In this document: piece by piece, positions 38,124-47,555 of the stretch | Numbering within the stretch: position 1 is the stretch's first letter | Layout of the letters: each line of letters begins with the position of its first letter | From: Cyclonatronum proteinivorum | GTDB taxonomy: Bacteria; Bacteroidota; Rhodothermia; Balneolales; Cyclonatronaceae | NCBI RefSeq assembly: GCF_003353065.1 | Contig: NZ_CP027806.1 | Location: 3,802,501-3,866,500 of the forward strand | Direction of reading: 5' to 3' | Length of the DNA: 64,000 bases | Notes under the pieces: generated by a model | Database searches by the model: none | The model's input: the letters and a program-made list of their open reading frames with translations, nothing else | Told to the model about the DNA's origin: nothing | Position numbers and translations under genes: made by a program

Positions 38124-38490
38124 AGGTCGTGCAAAAAAACCAGGATTTTAGAGTAATAATGGGTGTTACGGTCTCACGGAGTGGCTAATTCAGGGATTTT
38201 ACCATTGCTTTATGCACGACCTGAAATGGTAGCCATTAGCCTTATTTGTGCCCATTGGCTGCTCGCTGAGCAAAATGTCGCGCTCGGCCTTCATCAGCGC
38301 ATTCAGGGTGTATTGCATGATGTCGTTGAGCCCGTTTTCTTTGGTCGCAGCTTGGTTGCGTATCAGCTCTTCGATCTGTGATTTGTTGAATTCCATAGGT
38401 CTTCTCCTTGCCTTAGGGTTTCTGCTTTAGTCATTATTTTCAAACTTAAGGAAAGGGGCCCCCGGACACACTTTTTGAAATACTACCGAA
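38124..38490 (-). mobile_element. IS256-family remnant
   Basis: A decayed insertion sequence. The transposase 5' part lies at 38199-38396. Upstream of it a leader contains ttcaaaaagtgtgtccgg (minus strand, about 38465-38482), resembling the terminal region of IS256-type elements. At the other side aggtcgtgca (38124-38133) and its reverse complement (38213-38222) form an inverted pair. Most of the element is missing, so boundaries are approximate. Confidence 0.5.
38199..38396 (-). pseudogene. Truncated IS256-family transposase (N-terminal fragment)
   Basis: A 65-residue remnant of a transposase normally near 400 residues. It begins MEFNKSQIEELIRNQ and includes LNDIMQYTLNALMKAERDIL, followed by a K-A-N-G-Y motif as in Mutator/IS256 transposases (NALMKAER...NGY). 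It then runs to a premature stop after HFRSCIKQW. The DDE catalytic domain is absent, so it cannot be active. A good AAGGAG Shine-Dalgarno site is still present. Confidence 0.75.
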
Positions 38491-38565
38491 ATACTACCAC
38501 AAAACAACCCTTGATTGAGTTGCCCTTAGATGAAATGAGATAGCTGCTATGGATATGTTAAACAT

Positions 38566-38599
38566 AAAAAACCTCGCGGTGCTATGAACACGCACGAGG
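38566..38599 (-). terminator. Rho-independent terminator of the cox superoperon
   Basis: On the minus strand cctcgtgcgtg pairs with caccgcgagg (one bulged C, one G-U pair) around ttcatag, followed by six T residues. It lies 50 bases after the last cox gene. Confidence 0.78.
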
Positions 38600-38648
38600 C
38601 TTCTAAATTAAAATTACTTACGGAGATTAGTTTACTTTTATCGCAAAC

Positions 38649-38957
38649 TTAAGGGTTCCAAATATTAATGCCGGCATCTCTGAAGCTCGTATCGAGTAAG
38701 GTTATTCCTACAAATACAAGAAAAAATATTATGGAGAAAACAAGTACTACTGAATTAAACTTTTCGTCGTAGTACAAACCCATAAAAAACATCGCAACCA
38801 ATGTTGCTTTAAAAGTAGCGAGCAATAAAGCAACAATTACATCAAATGGGGCGGGTATGTTTAAATAAAATACTGCTACAGTAACAACGGTAAGTACTAC
38901 CAGCGCCAGTGTAGTTGAAATAAGTGTTTTGAGCGGGATGATGTGATGTGCACTCAT
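38649..38957 (-). CDS. Cytochrome c oxidase subunit IV family protein
   Basis: A 102-residue protein with three membrane helices (about 12-31, 38-60 and 67-88) of the bacterial subunit IV (CtaF/CoxD) family. The segment VALLLATFKATLVAMFFMGL with a conserved lysine in the second helix is typical. It follows subunit III after 57 bases and is the last gene of the superoperon. Confidence 0.87.
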   Translation of the reverse strand: MSAHHIIPLKTLISTTLALVVLTVVTVAVFYLNIPAPFDVIVALLLATFKATLVAMFFMGLYYDEKFNSVVLVFSIIFFLVFVGITLLDTSFRDAGINIWNP

Positions 38958-39014
38958 GAGAAAGAAATTTTATGATGAAGTACAGTTTATCCTTAATGAA
39001 GTAATATAGATTCG

Positions 39015-39665
39015 CTAATCTATCAGATACATTAGCGGGAACAGGAAAATCCATATTATATCCACAAGGTGCCAATACAAACCTGTAATTTCAACCGGGG
39101 TATAATATGAGGAACTGTATGCACCAGCCTTAGCTTTAACGACAAGCCATATCATCAGGCCTATTCCTATAATCACGTGCAAGCCGTGTAATCCTGTCAT
39201 CATGTAATAGATACTGAAGAACACGCCTGCTTTAGGGTGATCTATACCTTCGAATGCGTAAAGACCTCCGGGAAGGATACCTACCTCAAACTTGGCAGTG
39301 TACTCAAAATACTTAATTACGAGAAAGATGGTTGCCAGCACTATCGTTACAAGAAGATAATTCACAATCATCTTTTGATTGTTGGTCTGCGCCGAGCGAA
39401 TCGCAAGTGCACATGTCAGCGAGCTCCCGATAAGTACAACCGTGTTAATTCCGCCCAGTACTGTACTAAGTTCAGTAGCTGCAAGCGTAAATAAGTCGGG
39501 GTTCCATGCGCGATATATAATGTAGGCTACGAAAAGTCCGCCAAAGAACATTACCTCTGTGAAGAGGAATAGCCACATACCCAATTTAGAAGAGCTGAAC
39601 TGTTGGTCAGAGCTTCTGAAATGGTGCTGAACATGTGCGTTTTCTAAACTATGTGCCTGTGCCAT
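39015..39665 (-). CDS. ctaE: Cytochrome c oxidase subunit III
   Basis: A 216-residue subunit III with five predicted helices, the short bacterial form. It has KLGMWLFLFTEVMFFGG near the start, with the conserved glutamate. Further segments are GSSLTCALAIRSAQTNNQ, YMMTGLHGLHVIIG and the terminal TGLYWHLVDIIWIFLFPLMYL. It stabilises proton uptake by subunit I. It lies between ctaD and the subunit IV gene. Confidence 0.94.
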   Translation of the reverse strand: MAQAHSLENAHVQHHFRSSDQQFSSSKLGMWLFLFTEVMFFGGLFVAYIIYRAWNPDLFTLAATELSTVLGGINTVVLIGSSLTCALAIRSAQTNNQKMIVNYLLVTIVLATIFLVIKYFEYTAKFEVGILPGGLYAFEGIDHPKAGVFFSIYYMMTGLHGLHVIIGIGLMIWLVVKAKAGAYSSSYYTPVEITGLYWHLVDIIWIFLFPLMYLID

Positions 39666-39698
39666 TAATTGAAGGATTACCTTTTTGAGTTCTGTTAA

Positions 39699-41426
39699 TT
39701 ATACAGTTTGTGCTGATTCCGATTTTTTCTCTCCGGCATGTTCCTGATGGTATACATCATCGGAAATTCCGAGGGTAAATTCAGATACAGGCTTGTGGTA
39801 GTCATACGCTCCGTTTGTTACAACCGGCTGATAATCGAAGTTGTGCTGTACCGGCGGTGAGGAAGTCATCCAATCCAGCGTACGGGCACCCCATGGGTTA
39901 GCCGGAGCTTTTTCGCCCTTAAGAAGTGAATGCGCCAGATAGATGGCAATGATAACAAATCCGATTCCCAATACATATGAACCGATGGTTGAGAGCTGGT
40001 GCATAGCCTGGAACTGATCGATATAGGAGTAGTACCTGCGGGGCATACCCTGACTTCCCATGATGAACTGTGGCAGGAAGGTAAGATTAAACCCTATAAA
40101 TATAATTACAGCTGATATCTTGCCCCAGAATTCATTATACATTTTACCGGTCATCTTAGGCCACCAGAAATGTAACCCACCAAGGAAAGCCATTACCGTA
40201 CCCCCCATCATCACATAATGAAAGTGGGCTACAACATAATAGGTGTCATGGAGATGCACATTGACTGAAATAGCACCGAGCATGATACCTGTTACCCCAC
40301 CGATCGTGAAGAGAAACAAAAAGATACAGGCATAGAGCATCGGTGTTTTCATGTCTATAGAACCCTTATGCATGGTAGCCAGCCAATTAAAGATTTTAAT
40401 ACCTGTAGGAATACCTACAAAGAAAGTCAGAAATGAAAAGACTACTGTGCTCAGCTCACTTTGCCCGGACACAAACATGTGGTGTCCCCATACAAGCGAC
40501 CCAATAAAAGCAATAGCAAGACTTGACATCGCAATAGCCCAGTATCCGAATACTGTTTTTCTTGAGAATGTACCGATAAGTTCAGAAATAACCCCGAAAG
40601 CCGGAACAATCATAATATATACGGCCGGATGTGAATAGAACCAGAAGAAATGCTGGTACAATACAGGGTCACCCCCCAAGGCCGGATCAAAAATACCGAC
40701 TCCAAGTACGCGCTCCATAATCAGAAGTGCAAGGGTAATCGCCAGTACCGGTGTTGCCAGTACCTGAATAACAGAAGTTGCATACATCGCCCAAATGAAC
40801 AGCGGCAAACGACCCCAGGTCAAGCCGGGTGCTCTCATTTTATGAATGGTCACAATGAAGTTCATACCCGTCAGAATAGACGAGAACCCCATAATAAACA
40901 CACCGAATGTCATCAGTATGACCGCTGAGCCCGTCTGTACAGAATATGGGGTGTAGAACGTCCAGCCTGTGTCAATGGGATTAACAGCAAGAGAAGCCAG
41001 TGTGAAAAGTGCACCAATAGAATAGATCCAGAATGATGCCAGGTTCAGCCTGGGAAATGCTACATCTTTCGCTCCGAGCATAATCGGTAACAGGAAGTTA
41101 CCTAAGGCAGCGGGTATCGAAGGTATAATGAATAAGAATACCATAATCGCACCGTGCAGGGTGAAGATGCGATTGTAGGTTTCTGCATTCATCAGGTTTT
41201 CTGCAGGTGTAAACAACTCTGTACGAAGTACAAGTGCTAAAACACCACCCACAAAAAAGAAAAGGGCAATAGATGCAAGGTACATCAGGCCTATTCTCTT
41301 ATGGTCGACGGTGAACAACCATGATTTAAGACCTGATTCCGCGTTCAGATAATTTTTTGACGGATTTTCGTCAATATCAAAATAGCGGACTTTTAAAGTA
41401 TTTCCGTTTGATGCTGTGGCTGACAT
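39699..41426 (-). CDS. ctaD: Cytochrome c oxidase subunit I, A2-type caa3
   Basis: A 575-residue catalytic subunit binding heme a, heme a3 and CuB. H91 fits the heme a ligand. The CuB histidine and cross-linked tyrosine lie in YSHPAVY (264-270), H315-H316 are the other CuB ligands, and HFH in [12 protein letters not shown] carries heme a3 and heme a ligands. The usual D-channel glutamate of HPEVY is replaced by alanine, and Tyr-Ser precede the histidine. This is the A2-type arrangement described for the Rhodothermus marinus caa3 oxidase. It starts two bases after the subunit II stop. Confidence 0.96.
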   Translation of the reverse strand: MSATASNGNTLKVRYFDIDENPSKNYLNAESGLKSWLFTVDHKRIGLMYLASIALFFFVGGVLALVLRTELFTPAENLMNAETYNRIFTLHGAIMVFLFIIPSIPAALGNFLLPIMLGAKDVAFPRLNLASFWIYSIGALFTLASLAVNPIDTGWTFYTPYSVQTGSAVILMTFGVFIMGFSSILTGMNFIVTIHKMRAPGLTWGRLPLFIWAMYATSVIQVLATPVLAITLALLIMERVLGVGIFDPALGGDPVLYQHFFWFYSHPAVYIMIVPAFGVISELIGTFSRKTVFGYWAIAMSSLAIAFIGSLVWGHHMFVSGQSELSTVVFSFLTFFVGIPTGIKIFNWLATMHKGSIDMKTPMLYACIFLFLFTIGGVTGIMLGAISVNVHLHDTYYVVAHFHYVMMGGTVMAFLGGLHFWWPKMTGKMYNEFWGKISAVIIFIGFNLTFLPQFIMGSQGMPRRYYSYIDQFQAMHQLSTIGSYVLGIGFVIIAIYLAHSLLKGEKAPANPWGARTLDWMTSSPPVQHNFDYQPVVTNGAYDYHKPVSEFTLGISDDVYHQEHAGEKKSESAQTV

Positions 41427-41428
41427 AA

Positions 41429-42382
41429 TTACTGTAACTCCTTAATAAATTCAACTAAACCAAGAATTTCACGTTCGCTCAGTGTTTGTGCGTAAATAGT
41501 AGGCATATTGTTGGGATAGCCTACATTTACCTGTGCATTTGGGTCTACAATGGCTTGAACAAGGTATTCTTCGTCTGCTATTCTCCGTGTACCATCTGTA
41601 AACTCACGCTCTCTCATGTAAAGTCCGGCCATTGTAGGACCTACACGCGATGAACCATCAATAGAATGACAGCCCTGGCAACCGGCACTTGTAAAGACCA
41701 ATTGACCAAGCTCTGCAAGAGGTAATGCGTCTAAATCCCGGCCAAGTTCATCTTCTGTCCAAGCATCAAACTCTTCCTGTGTCTTGGCTCTTACAATACC
41801 ATTCATCATGGAATGACCGCCCCCGCAATATTCCGTACAAAAGTACACGAATTCACCCGGACGCACAGCTTCAAACCATGCAAAAGTGTACCGGTTTGGA
41901 AGCAAATCTTGTTTAAGACGGAATTGCGGAACAAAGAAAGAGTGTATAACATCCCCATCTCTTGAACGCATGATCAATCGTACAGGCTGTGCTACAGGTA
42001 CCGTAAGCTGATTGGCTTCTCGAATACCGTTTGGATGCTCGAAATTCCAACCGAATGAAAAGCTTTCAACATGCACTTCGTATGCATTAGCCGGTGGCGT
42101 CCGCATTTCAACGTAATCATTAAATCCCCAGAAGAACACAATGAGAATAAGAATGAGGGGGATTACGGTCCAGGTGACTTCAAGAGTAGTGTTGTGTGTT
42201 ATTAATGGTGTTGTGTCTTCCTGAGATTTTCTCCGGTATTTAATGGAGAAATATACAATAGCGATTGTAATTCCTACCAATAGTATGAGGCTTACTATAT
42301 TTATAAAATGAAATAAGCCATCCACATTAGCTGCGTACGTAGACTCAGCTGATGGAAGAAAAAAATTAGTTAAATATTCCAT
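41429..42382 (-). CDS. ctaC: Cytochrome c oxidase subunit II with fused cytochrome c
   Basis: A 317-residue subunit II of the caa3 type. Two membrane helices (about 26-48 and 72-87) lead into a CuA cupredoxin domain with H147, C182, E184, C186 and H190 in [10 protein letters not shown] and a methionine at 193 or 192. A C-terminal cytochrome c domain follows with C235-Q-G-C238-H239 and a probable methionine ligand near NNMPTIYA. The fused heme lets the oxidase take electrons from ACIII through its cytochromes. There is no clear lipobox. It sits between the SCO gene and ctaD. Confidence 0.95.
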   Translation of the reverse strand: MEYLTNFFLPSAESTYAANVDGLFHFINIVSLILLVGITIAIVYFSIKYRRKSQEDTTPLITHNTTLEVTWTVIPLILILIVFFWGFNDYVEMRTPPANAYEVHVESFSFGWNFEHPNGIREANQLTVPVAQPVRLIMRSRDGDVIHSFFVPQFRLKQDLLPNRYTFAWFEAVRPGEFVYFCTEYCGGGHSMMNGIVRAKTQEEFDAWTEDELGRDLDALPLAELGQLVFTSAGCQGCHSIDGSSRVGPTMAGLYMREREFTDGTRRIADEEYLVQAIVDPNAQVNVGYPNNMPTIYAQTLSEREILGLVEFIKELQ

Positions 42383-42396
42383 AATTATATTTGCTG

Positions 42397-43272
42397 TTAA
42401 TCAAAACTAAGACCTGTTGCATCTTTTTTTCTCTCGCGTAACCAAAAGCCACCCAGGAAGATACCTAACCCGAGAAGTATCACTACTCCGCCAACCTTCA
42501 TGATATTCATAGCATAGGGAACATATGAACCCGAGTCAGGATCGAAGGTAAAACAATAAAGTGCAATACGCTCAAGCGTAGAACCTACTCTGCCGCCTGC
42601 CGCATCAAATAATGCATTTCTGACGTCCATTTCCCGGTAAGAAACACCATATAAATAACGGGTGATTCTCATTTCAGGAGAGATGAACATAATTGCAGAC
42701 CCATGCAGAAATTCCTGCGCTTCTTCGCTCCACACAAATGGAATCCCTACAGATTCGGATATAGCATCAATATTTTCCTGCGTACCGGTAAGGAAATGCC
42801 AACCTTCTTCAATACCGGATTTATTCATCCTGTCTGCGTAACCTTGCTTGACTTGAGAAGCAAGCTGATAGTCTTCGTTAGGATCTATACTAATGGTTAC
42901 GATGTCATACTCAACGCCGGGAGTCCATCTCACCTGCTCTACTGCATCGGCAACACCATTTAAAATGAGGCTGCAAATACTGGGACAGCTGAAATAGATG
43001 AGATTGAGGAGTACGGGTCTGTCAGACTCGAAAAACGAGCTTAGTTTAACTTCTTCTCCAAACTCATTAGTAAATACCAAATCCTCCGGAAGGTATTCGC
43101 CTAATTGTTCCTGAATTTGCAACTGCTCCAACAGACGCGCATTGGCTTCTGTGGCCGGATTGGTTGTCTGTGCAAACAATCCGTCAGTTGCAAAAAGAGT
43201 AGTGAATAGTAGAAGTGTTAGTAGCTGTATTTTAACAGAAAAATTCAAACTTGAGTACTGCGGGTTTATCAA
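42397..43272 (-). CDS. SCO1/SenC family copper chaperone
   Basis: A 291-residue thioredoxin-fold copper chaperone for CuA assembly. There is a signal peptide (about 12-34). Copper ligands are C96 and C100 in YFSCPSIC and H190 in EFLHGSAIMFI. A C-terminal membrane helix (about 255-277) with a basic end (RERKKD) anchors it, which is unusual since most SCO proteins are anchored at the N-terminus. Its start overlaps the end of the small upstream gene. It precedes subunit II, its expected client. Confidence 0.92.
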   Translation of the reverse strand: MINPQYSSLNFSVKIQLLTLLLFTTLFATDGLFAQTTNPATEANARLLEQLQIQEQLGEYLPEDLVFTNEFGEEVKLSSFFESDRPVLLNLIYFSCPSICSLILNGVADAVEQVRWTPGVEYDIVTISIDPNEDYQLASQVKQGYADRMNKSGIEEGWHFLTGTQENIDAISESVGIPFVWSEEAQEFLHGSAIMFISPEMRITRYLYGVSYREMDVRNALFDAAGGRVGSTLERIALYCFTFDPDSGSYVPYAMNIMKVGGVVILLGLGIFLGGFWLRERKKDATGLSFD

Positions 43273-43637
43273 TTATTGTTGCGTTGGTTTATTAAAATAG
43301 TTTTTGCGCTATCAACCGGGATTCTAAAAATCCCGGCTTCTTCATCAACCACTTCAAGCGTAGTCAAATGTCTTGCTGATTGCTCTCTGTGCTCATTCAA
43401 TACGGGATACTCCGTATTGATAGCTTGTTGGAATTGTGTGTCAAACTTCCAGAACTTGTAGAGATTAAAAGCAATTGCTATCAGGATTACCACGACAATA
43501 GAGGTTGCAACAGTCCACAACACAATTCGGGACATACTAAGTTCATCAGCCATCACGCCATCATTGATTGACGTTTGGGCGTCTGGATCACTCAGCTCAA
43601 AGTATTCCTTATCAGAATTATTTTTATCTATCTGCAT
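43269..43637 (-). CDS. Uncharacterised single-helix membrane protein in the ACIII-cox operon
   Basis: A 122-residue protein without a recognised family. It has an acidic N-terminus (about 1-35), one membrane helix (about 38-60) and a periplasmic tail that ends at RIPVDSAKTILINQRNNN. It overlaps the SCO start by four bases and follows actF by 14, so it is firmly in the operon. Similar small proteins lie at this position in other ACIII-caa3 clusters, by memory of family context. It could be an accessory subunit or assembly factor. Confidence 0.72.
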   Translation of the reverse strand: MQIDKNNSDKEYFELSDPDAQTSINDGVMADELSMSRIVLWTVATSIVVVILIAIAFNLYKFWKFDTQFQQAINTEYPVLNEHREQSARHLTTLEVVDEEAGIFRIPVDSAKTILINQRNNN

Positions 43638-43651
43638 GTCAGTAAACGAAT

Positions 43652-44836
43652 TCAGTGTTTGTTGAGTGATTCAATGAGCTTGGGATCGTTTTTAGGGACC
43701 ATGCTCTGTTGTTTAAAGTAGAAGAAAAATAAACCTAAAAAGATACCGGCAAGAGCAAGAAATGTAGCGAGGTCGAGCCAGTGGAATGCAAAGGTATCGT
43801 GCAGTGAAGGCATAATGAGCCAGTATAACTCAACGACATGACTTATTACAATAAAGACAGCCATGGTCTTCAGCACTGTGAAATTACCCTTGGCAGGTTT
43901 GGAGAGTAAAACTATGAAGGGAATTACAAACCGGCCAAAAATCACCGCATAGAAGATATATTGCCAGTTCCCTTCTAATCTGTAGAAGAAGAAAAGCGTA
44001 GCTTCAGGAATGTTTGCGTAATAAATAAGGAAAAACTGACCAAATGCTATGTAAGCGTAGAAAACTGTAAAGGCAAATAACCAGGCTCCCAAGTCTCTGA
44101 TATGAGCTTTATTAATCGTGTTGAGCAAAAGTCCGTTATTCCGCAAATAAAAAATTACAAGCAACAGAATAGCGAATATAGCCTGAAACGACATAGCGAA
44201 ATAATACACGCCAAACATGGTAGAGAACCAGTCAAAACGCAGCGACATAATCCAGTCGAAAGAGGCAAAAGCTACTGTGAAACCAAAGAAGAAAATGCCC
44301 GGAGCGCTGATTTTTCTGAGCGTCGTATCAATGCCCCAATCGCCGGTCTGATCCATCTTTATGGAGTTCTGATACAGCTTGTATCCCAGAAAAGCCCAAA
44401 TGGCAAAGTAAATGATGTTACGCGCAACGAAAAACGGAATATTCAGATACGGTGATTTATACTCTCTTAATCCTTCATAAAACGGATGGTATTGTTCCTG
44501 TGTCCATGGGAAAAGGGTTGTCATCCCAATAAGAATAGGAATAAAAAGGAGCCCAAAAACCCACAAATATGAAGAAAATGTCTCCGGAATTCTTCTAAGC
44601 GTAGTACCCCAGCTTGATCTTGTAATATGATGTATCATAACAAGAAACAGAGAGCCGAGTGAGATACTAATAAAGAAGGTAAAGCTCGTGAGGTAGGAGT
44701 GCAGAAATTGCTCAAAGTTTACCACAACGCCAACGAGACTTGCTATTATCCCTACAACCCCGATTGCTATAATAATACGTGAAGGATTTGCACTTTCGGG
44801 AAATTCAATACTGTCAGTAAGCTTTGTATGTGCCAT
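43652..44836 (-). CDS. actF: ACIII subunit ActF (quinol:cytochrome c oxidoreductase membrane protein)
   Basis: A 394-residue polytopic protein with about ten membrane helices. Segments such as SYLWVFGLLFIPILIG, AFASFDWIMSLRFDWFSTMFGVYY and LGAWLFAFTVFYAYIAFGQF match ActF, a divergent NrfD-like subunit of alternative complex III. It probably contributes to the quinol-facing membrane core and proton pathway together with ActC. It follows actE after 21 bases. Confidence 0.93.
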   Translation of the reverse strand: MAHTKLTDSIEFPESANPSRIIIAIGVVGIIASLVGVVVNFEQFLHSYLTSFTFFISISLGSLFLVMIHHITRSSWGTTLRRIPETFSSYLWVFGLLFIPILIGMTTLFPWTQEQYHPFYEGLREYKSPYLNIPFFVARNIIYFAIWAFLGYKLYQNSIKMDQTGDWGIDTTLRKISAPGIFFFGFTVAFASFDWIMSLRFDWFSTMFGVYYFAMSFQAIFAILLLVIFYLRNNGLLLNTINKAHIRDLGAWLFAFTVFYAYIAFGQFFLIYYANIPEATLFFFYRLEGNWQYIFYAVIFGRFVIPFIVLLSKPAKGNFTVLKTMAVFIVISHVVELYWLIMPSLHDTFAFHWLDLATFLALAGIFLGLFFFYFKQQSMVPKNDPKLIESLNKH

Positions 44837-44857
44837 TATATAATTACTGAGTCGTGA

Positions 44858-45517
44858 TTAATTTTGTGTAGCAAGATCGGAAGTCGGGTCATACAATCCG
44901 AAATCACCTGCTGTCAAACCAATAGAATTTACTTCTTCTTCTGTAGCTGCCTGACTGATCTGAAGCGCTCTGATATATGCAACAATAGCCCAGCGGTCTT
45001 CAGCTCTTGGAACAATTCTTCTGAAGGTCGGCATACTTCCTGCGCCATTGTAAATAGCGCTATATATTCCGCCATCAACCATTTCAAGAAGCCTGTCTTC
45101 ATGGAATGATGGTGGTGGCACATATCCTCTTTCAATTACCAAACCATTACCCAAACCGGAAATACCGTGGCATGGACTACAGGTAATTTCATACTGTGCG
45201 CGCCCGCGGTTCAGTAATTCACGGGTTATTTCTACCGGGATAAAATCTACCTGTGAGCCATCTGCATTTACACCCTGATACATGGCAAGGTCCTGACGAA
45301 GATGTCCGCGCGCAATTGTACCTTCAACAGGTACACGCATAGCTCTGCGGTCTTCGAAAAAGTCGTTAGGCTCAAATGCCTTGAATTTTTGCTGCCAGTA
45401 CATGTTTTGCTGAGGCTGTATTTGCGTTTTCTCGCTTGGCATACCCTGACAGGACGCTAATACGAGTACCGCAATAAAGAGCATCAGAAGATATTTGCCT
45501 TTTGAAATTGAAATCAT
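44858..45517 (-). CDS. actE: ACIII subunit ActE (monoheme cytochrome c)
   Basis: A 219-residue lipoprotein cytochrome. The signal peptide ends in a lipobox VLASC (cysteine about 23). The heme motif CSPCH lies in YEITCSPCHGISGLGNG (about 111-127) and a methionine ligand is likely in AGSMPTFR. It transfers electrons from ActA to the oxidase side. It lies between actD and actF. Confidence 0.93.
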   Translation of the reverse strand: MISISKGKYLLMLFIAVLVLASCQGMPSEKTQIQPQQNMYWQQKFKAFEPNDFFEDRRAMRVPVEGTIARGHLRQDLAMYQGVNADGSQVDFIPVEITRELLNRGRAQYEITCSPCHGISGLGNGLVIERGYVPPPSFHEDRLLEMVDGGIYSAIYNGAGSMPTFRRIVPRAEDRWAIVAYIRALQISQAATEEEVNSIGLTAGDFGLYDPTSDLATQN

Positions 45518-45532
45518 TTTAGGGTGCTCCTC

Positions 45533-46090
45533 CTATTCGTAGATATTTTCAATGTGTGACGCACCTGTTGATTCCAGGAACTTATAGGTTTCTTCCTCAG
45601 AATACATACCATCTTCAGTTTCAATTGTAATGAAAAACTTGTCATCCGTTACCCTGTTGAATGTTTCGGAGTTGAACAGGGAATTGTGATGCTTCGGAAG
45701 GTTATTGAGAAACAACATGCCAAATACAGCTGCAAAGGCAGACAACAGAATCGTCAGCTCAAAGGTGACTGGCACAAAAGCCGGAAGATTAACAAATGGT
45801 CGCCCACCAATATTTATGGGATAGGCAATTGACGCTGCCCAAACCTGTAAGGCGATACCACCGGAAAATCCAACGAGCGCATGGCTCAGTACTATCCAGC
45901 CTAATTTTGATTCTTTCAGACCCATTGCATCATCCATCCCGTGGATAGGGAAGGGACTGTGTGCATCAAACTTGGTATAACCGGCCCGGTTTACCAGCTT
46001 TGCAGCTTTCATCAGCTTGGCCGGATTGTCATATTCAGCCAGAACAGCAAATGTCTTTTTCTCTGTGTTTTCGGATACTATAGTGCTCAT
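45533..46090 (-). CDS. actD: ACIII subunit ActD (DUF3341)
   Basis: A 185-residue membrane protein. A cytoplasmic N-terminal domain (about 1-60, FAVLAEYDNPAKLMKAAKLV and YTKFDAHSPFPIHGMDDAM) precedes two helices (about 66-90 and 105-130). This is the DUF3341 architecture of ActD. It is 11 bases from actC upstream and 15 from actE downstream. Confidence 0.93.
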   Translation of the reverse strand: MSTIVSENTEKKTFAVLAEYDNPAKLMKAAKLVNRAGYTKFDAHSPFPIHGMDDAMGLKESKLGWIVLSHALVGFSGGIALQVWAASIAYPINIGGRPFVNLPAFVPVTFELTILLSAFAAVFGMLFLNNLPKHHNSLFNSETFNRVTDDKFFITIETEDGMYSEEETYKFLESTGASHIENIYE

Positions 46091-46101
46091 CTTTAGCTGG
46101 C

Positions 46102-47517
46102 TTATGCGTTAGAATCGTTAGCTTTTTCCTTGACGGGTTCATTGCCGTCTTCGTCATAATAGTGCGGATCAGCCTGTGGCATTACCATTTTAACCTCAGC
46201 AATGGCTACCATCGGCAGGAATCGCAGGAAGAGCAGGAAGTTGCTGAAGAATAAACCGAAAGTCCCAACATAGGTTAAAACGTCAACCCAGGTCGGAGAA
46301 TAATAGGCCCAGGAACCCGGTAGAAAGTCTTGTGCCAGGGAAGTTACGGTAATCACAAACCGTTCAAACCACATCCCGATGTTCACAACTATTGAGAGTA
46401 TGAATGATACTGTAATGCTTCTTCTCATTTTCTTGAACCAAAAGAAATTAGGTGCAATAACATTACAACTCATCATAATCCAATAGGCCCAGGCGTAGGG
46501 CCCGACAGCCCTGTTAACGAAGGCAAATTTTTCGTATTCGACCCCCGAGTACCATGCTATGAAGAACTCCATGATGTAGGCAAAACCAACCATCCAGCCT
46601 GTTACGAGAATAATGATATTCATCTTCTCTATATGGTCGATGGTCATAATATCTTCAAGCCCATATATCTTCCGCGCAATGATCATGAGTGTCATTACCA
46701 TTGCAAAGCCCGAGAAAATTGCACCCGCTACGAAGTAGGGTGGGAAAATAGTCGTGTGCCATCCGGGGATGATCGATACGGCAAAGTCAAAAGATACAAT
46801 AGTGTGTACAGAGAGTACGAGTGGCGTGGCGATACCAGCCAGAATCATGTAGGCCTTCTCGTAATGCTGCCATTGTCTGTTACCACCTGTCCAGCCGAGT
46901 GCAAAAATACCGTACAGCTTTGCAGCAAGCTTACTTTTTACGCGGTCTCTGAGAGTTGCAAGATCCGGAATCAATCCCACGTACCAGAATAAAAGTGATA
47001 CCGTAAAGTAAGTCGATACAGCGAACACGTCCCAAAGCAGCGGGCTGTTGAAGTTTGGCCACATTTGCATCTGATTCGGAAGCGGAAATACCCAGTAAAT
47101 TACCCAGATTCGACCGACGTGTACGGCTGGGAATATACCCGCACACATTACCGCGAAAATGGTCATGGCTTCTGCAAACCTGTTAATTGCAGTACGCCAA
47201 CCCTGTCTGAAAAGGTAAAGTACAGCACTGATCAGCGTCCCGGCGTGACCGATACCGACCCACCATACGAAGTTGATAATCGCCCAGCCCCAGGCTACGG
47301 TATTGTTCAGACCCCAGACGCCGGTACCTTCCCAAATGAGATAGGCCAGCATAAGGAAAAGCAAACCCAGCAAAAGGTTTGATATCCCGAAGGCGATGTA
47401 CCACCAAAATGGGGTGGGTTTTTCAACAATGTCGGCTACCAGTGCCGTGATGCTACTGAAGGTATGGTTCCCCTGCACGAGAGGAGCTTCTTTTACATAA
47501 CCACTATTACTGCTCAT
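46102..47517 (-). CDS. actC: ACIII subunit ActC (NrfD-like integral membrane subunit)
   Basis: A 471-residue NrfD/PsrC-like protein with about ten helices. Landmarks are [34 protein letters not shown], with a conserved histidine, and [26 protein letters not shown]. It forms the main quinol oxidation site with ActB. It lies 38 bases after actB. Confidence 0.95.
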   Translation of the reverse strand: MSSNSGYVKEAPLVQGNHTFSSITALVADIVEKPTPFWWYIAFGISNLLLGLLFLMLAYLIWEGTGVWGLNNTVAWGWAIINFVWWVGIGHAGTLISAVLYLFRQGWRTAINRFAEAMTIFAVMCAGIFPAVHVGRIWVIYWVFPLPNQMQMWPNFNSPLLWDVFAVSTYFTVSLLFWYVGLIPDLATLRDRVKSKLAAKLYGIFALGWTGGNRQWQHYEKAYMILAGIATPLVLSVHTIVSFDFAVSIIPGWHTTIFPPYFVAGAIFSGFAMVMTLMIIARKIYGLEDIMTIDHIEKMNIIILVTGWMVGFAYIMEFFIAWYSGVEYEKFAFVNRAVGPYAWAYWIMMSCNVIAPNFFWFKKMRRSITVSFILSIVVNIGMWFERFVITVTSLAQDFLPGSWAYYSPTWVDVLTYVGTFGLFFSNFLLFLRFLPMVAIAEVKMVMPQADPHYYDEDGNEPVKEKANDSNA

Positions 47518-47555
47518 GTATGACTGCTTTGAATTGTAGTTCTTGGTTGCAGGGC

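Larger units (their letters stand above)
37945..38648. other. Gap with transposon remnant between ctaA and the cox operon
   Basis: It holds an IS256-family remnant (about 38124-38490), including a truncated transposase start, and the terminator of the cox operon. The first part (37945-38120) shows no gene. Confidence 0.6.
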
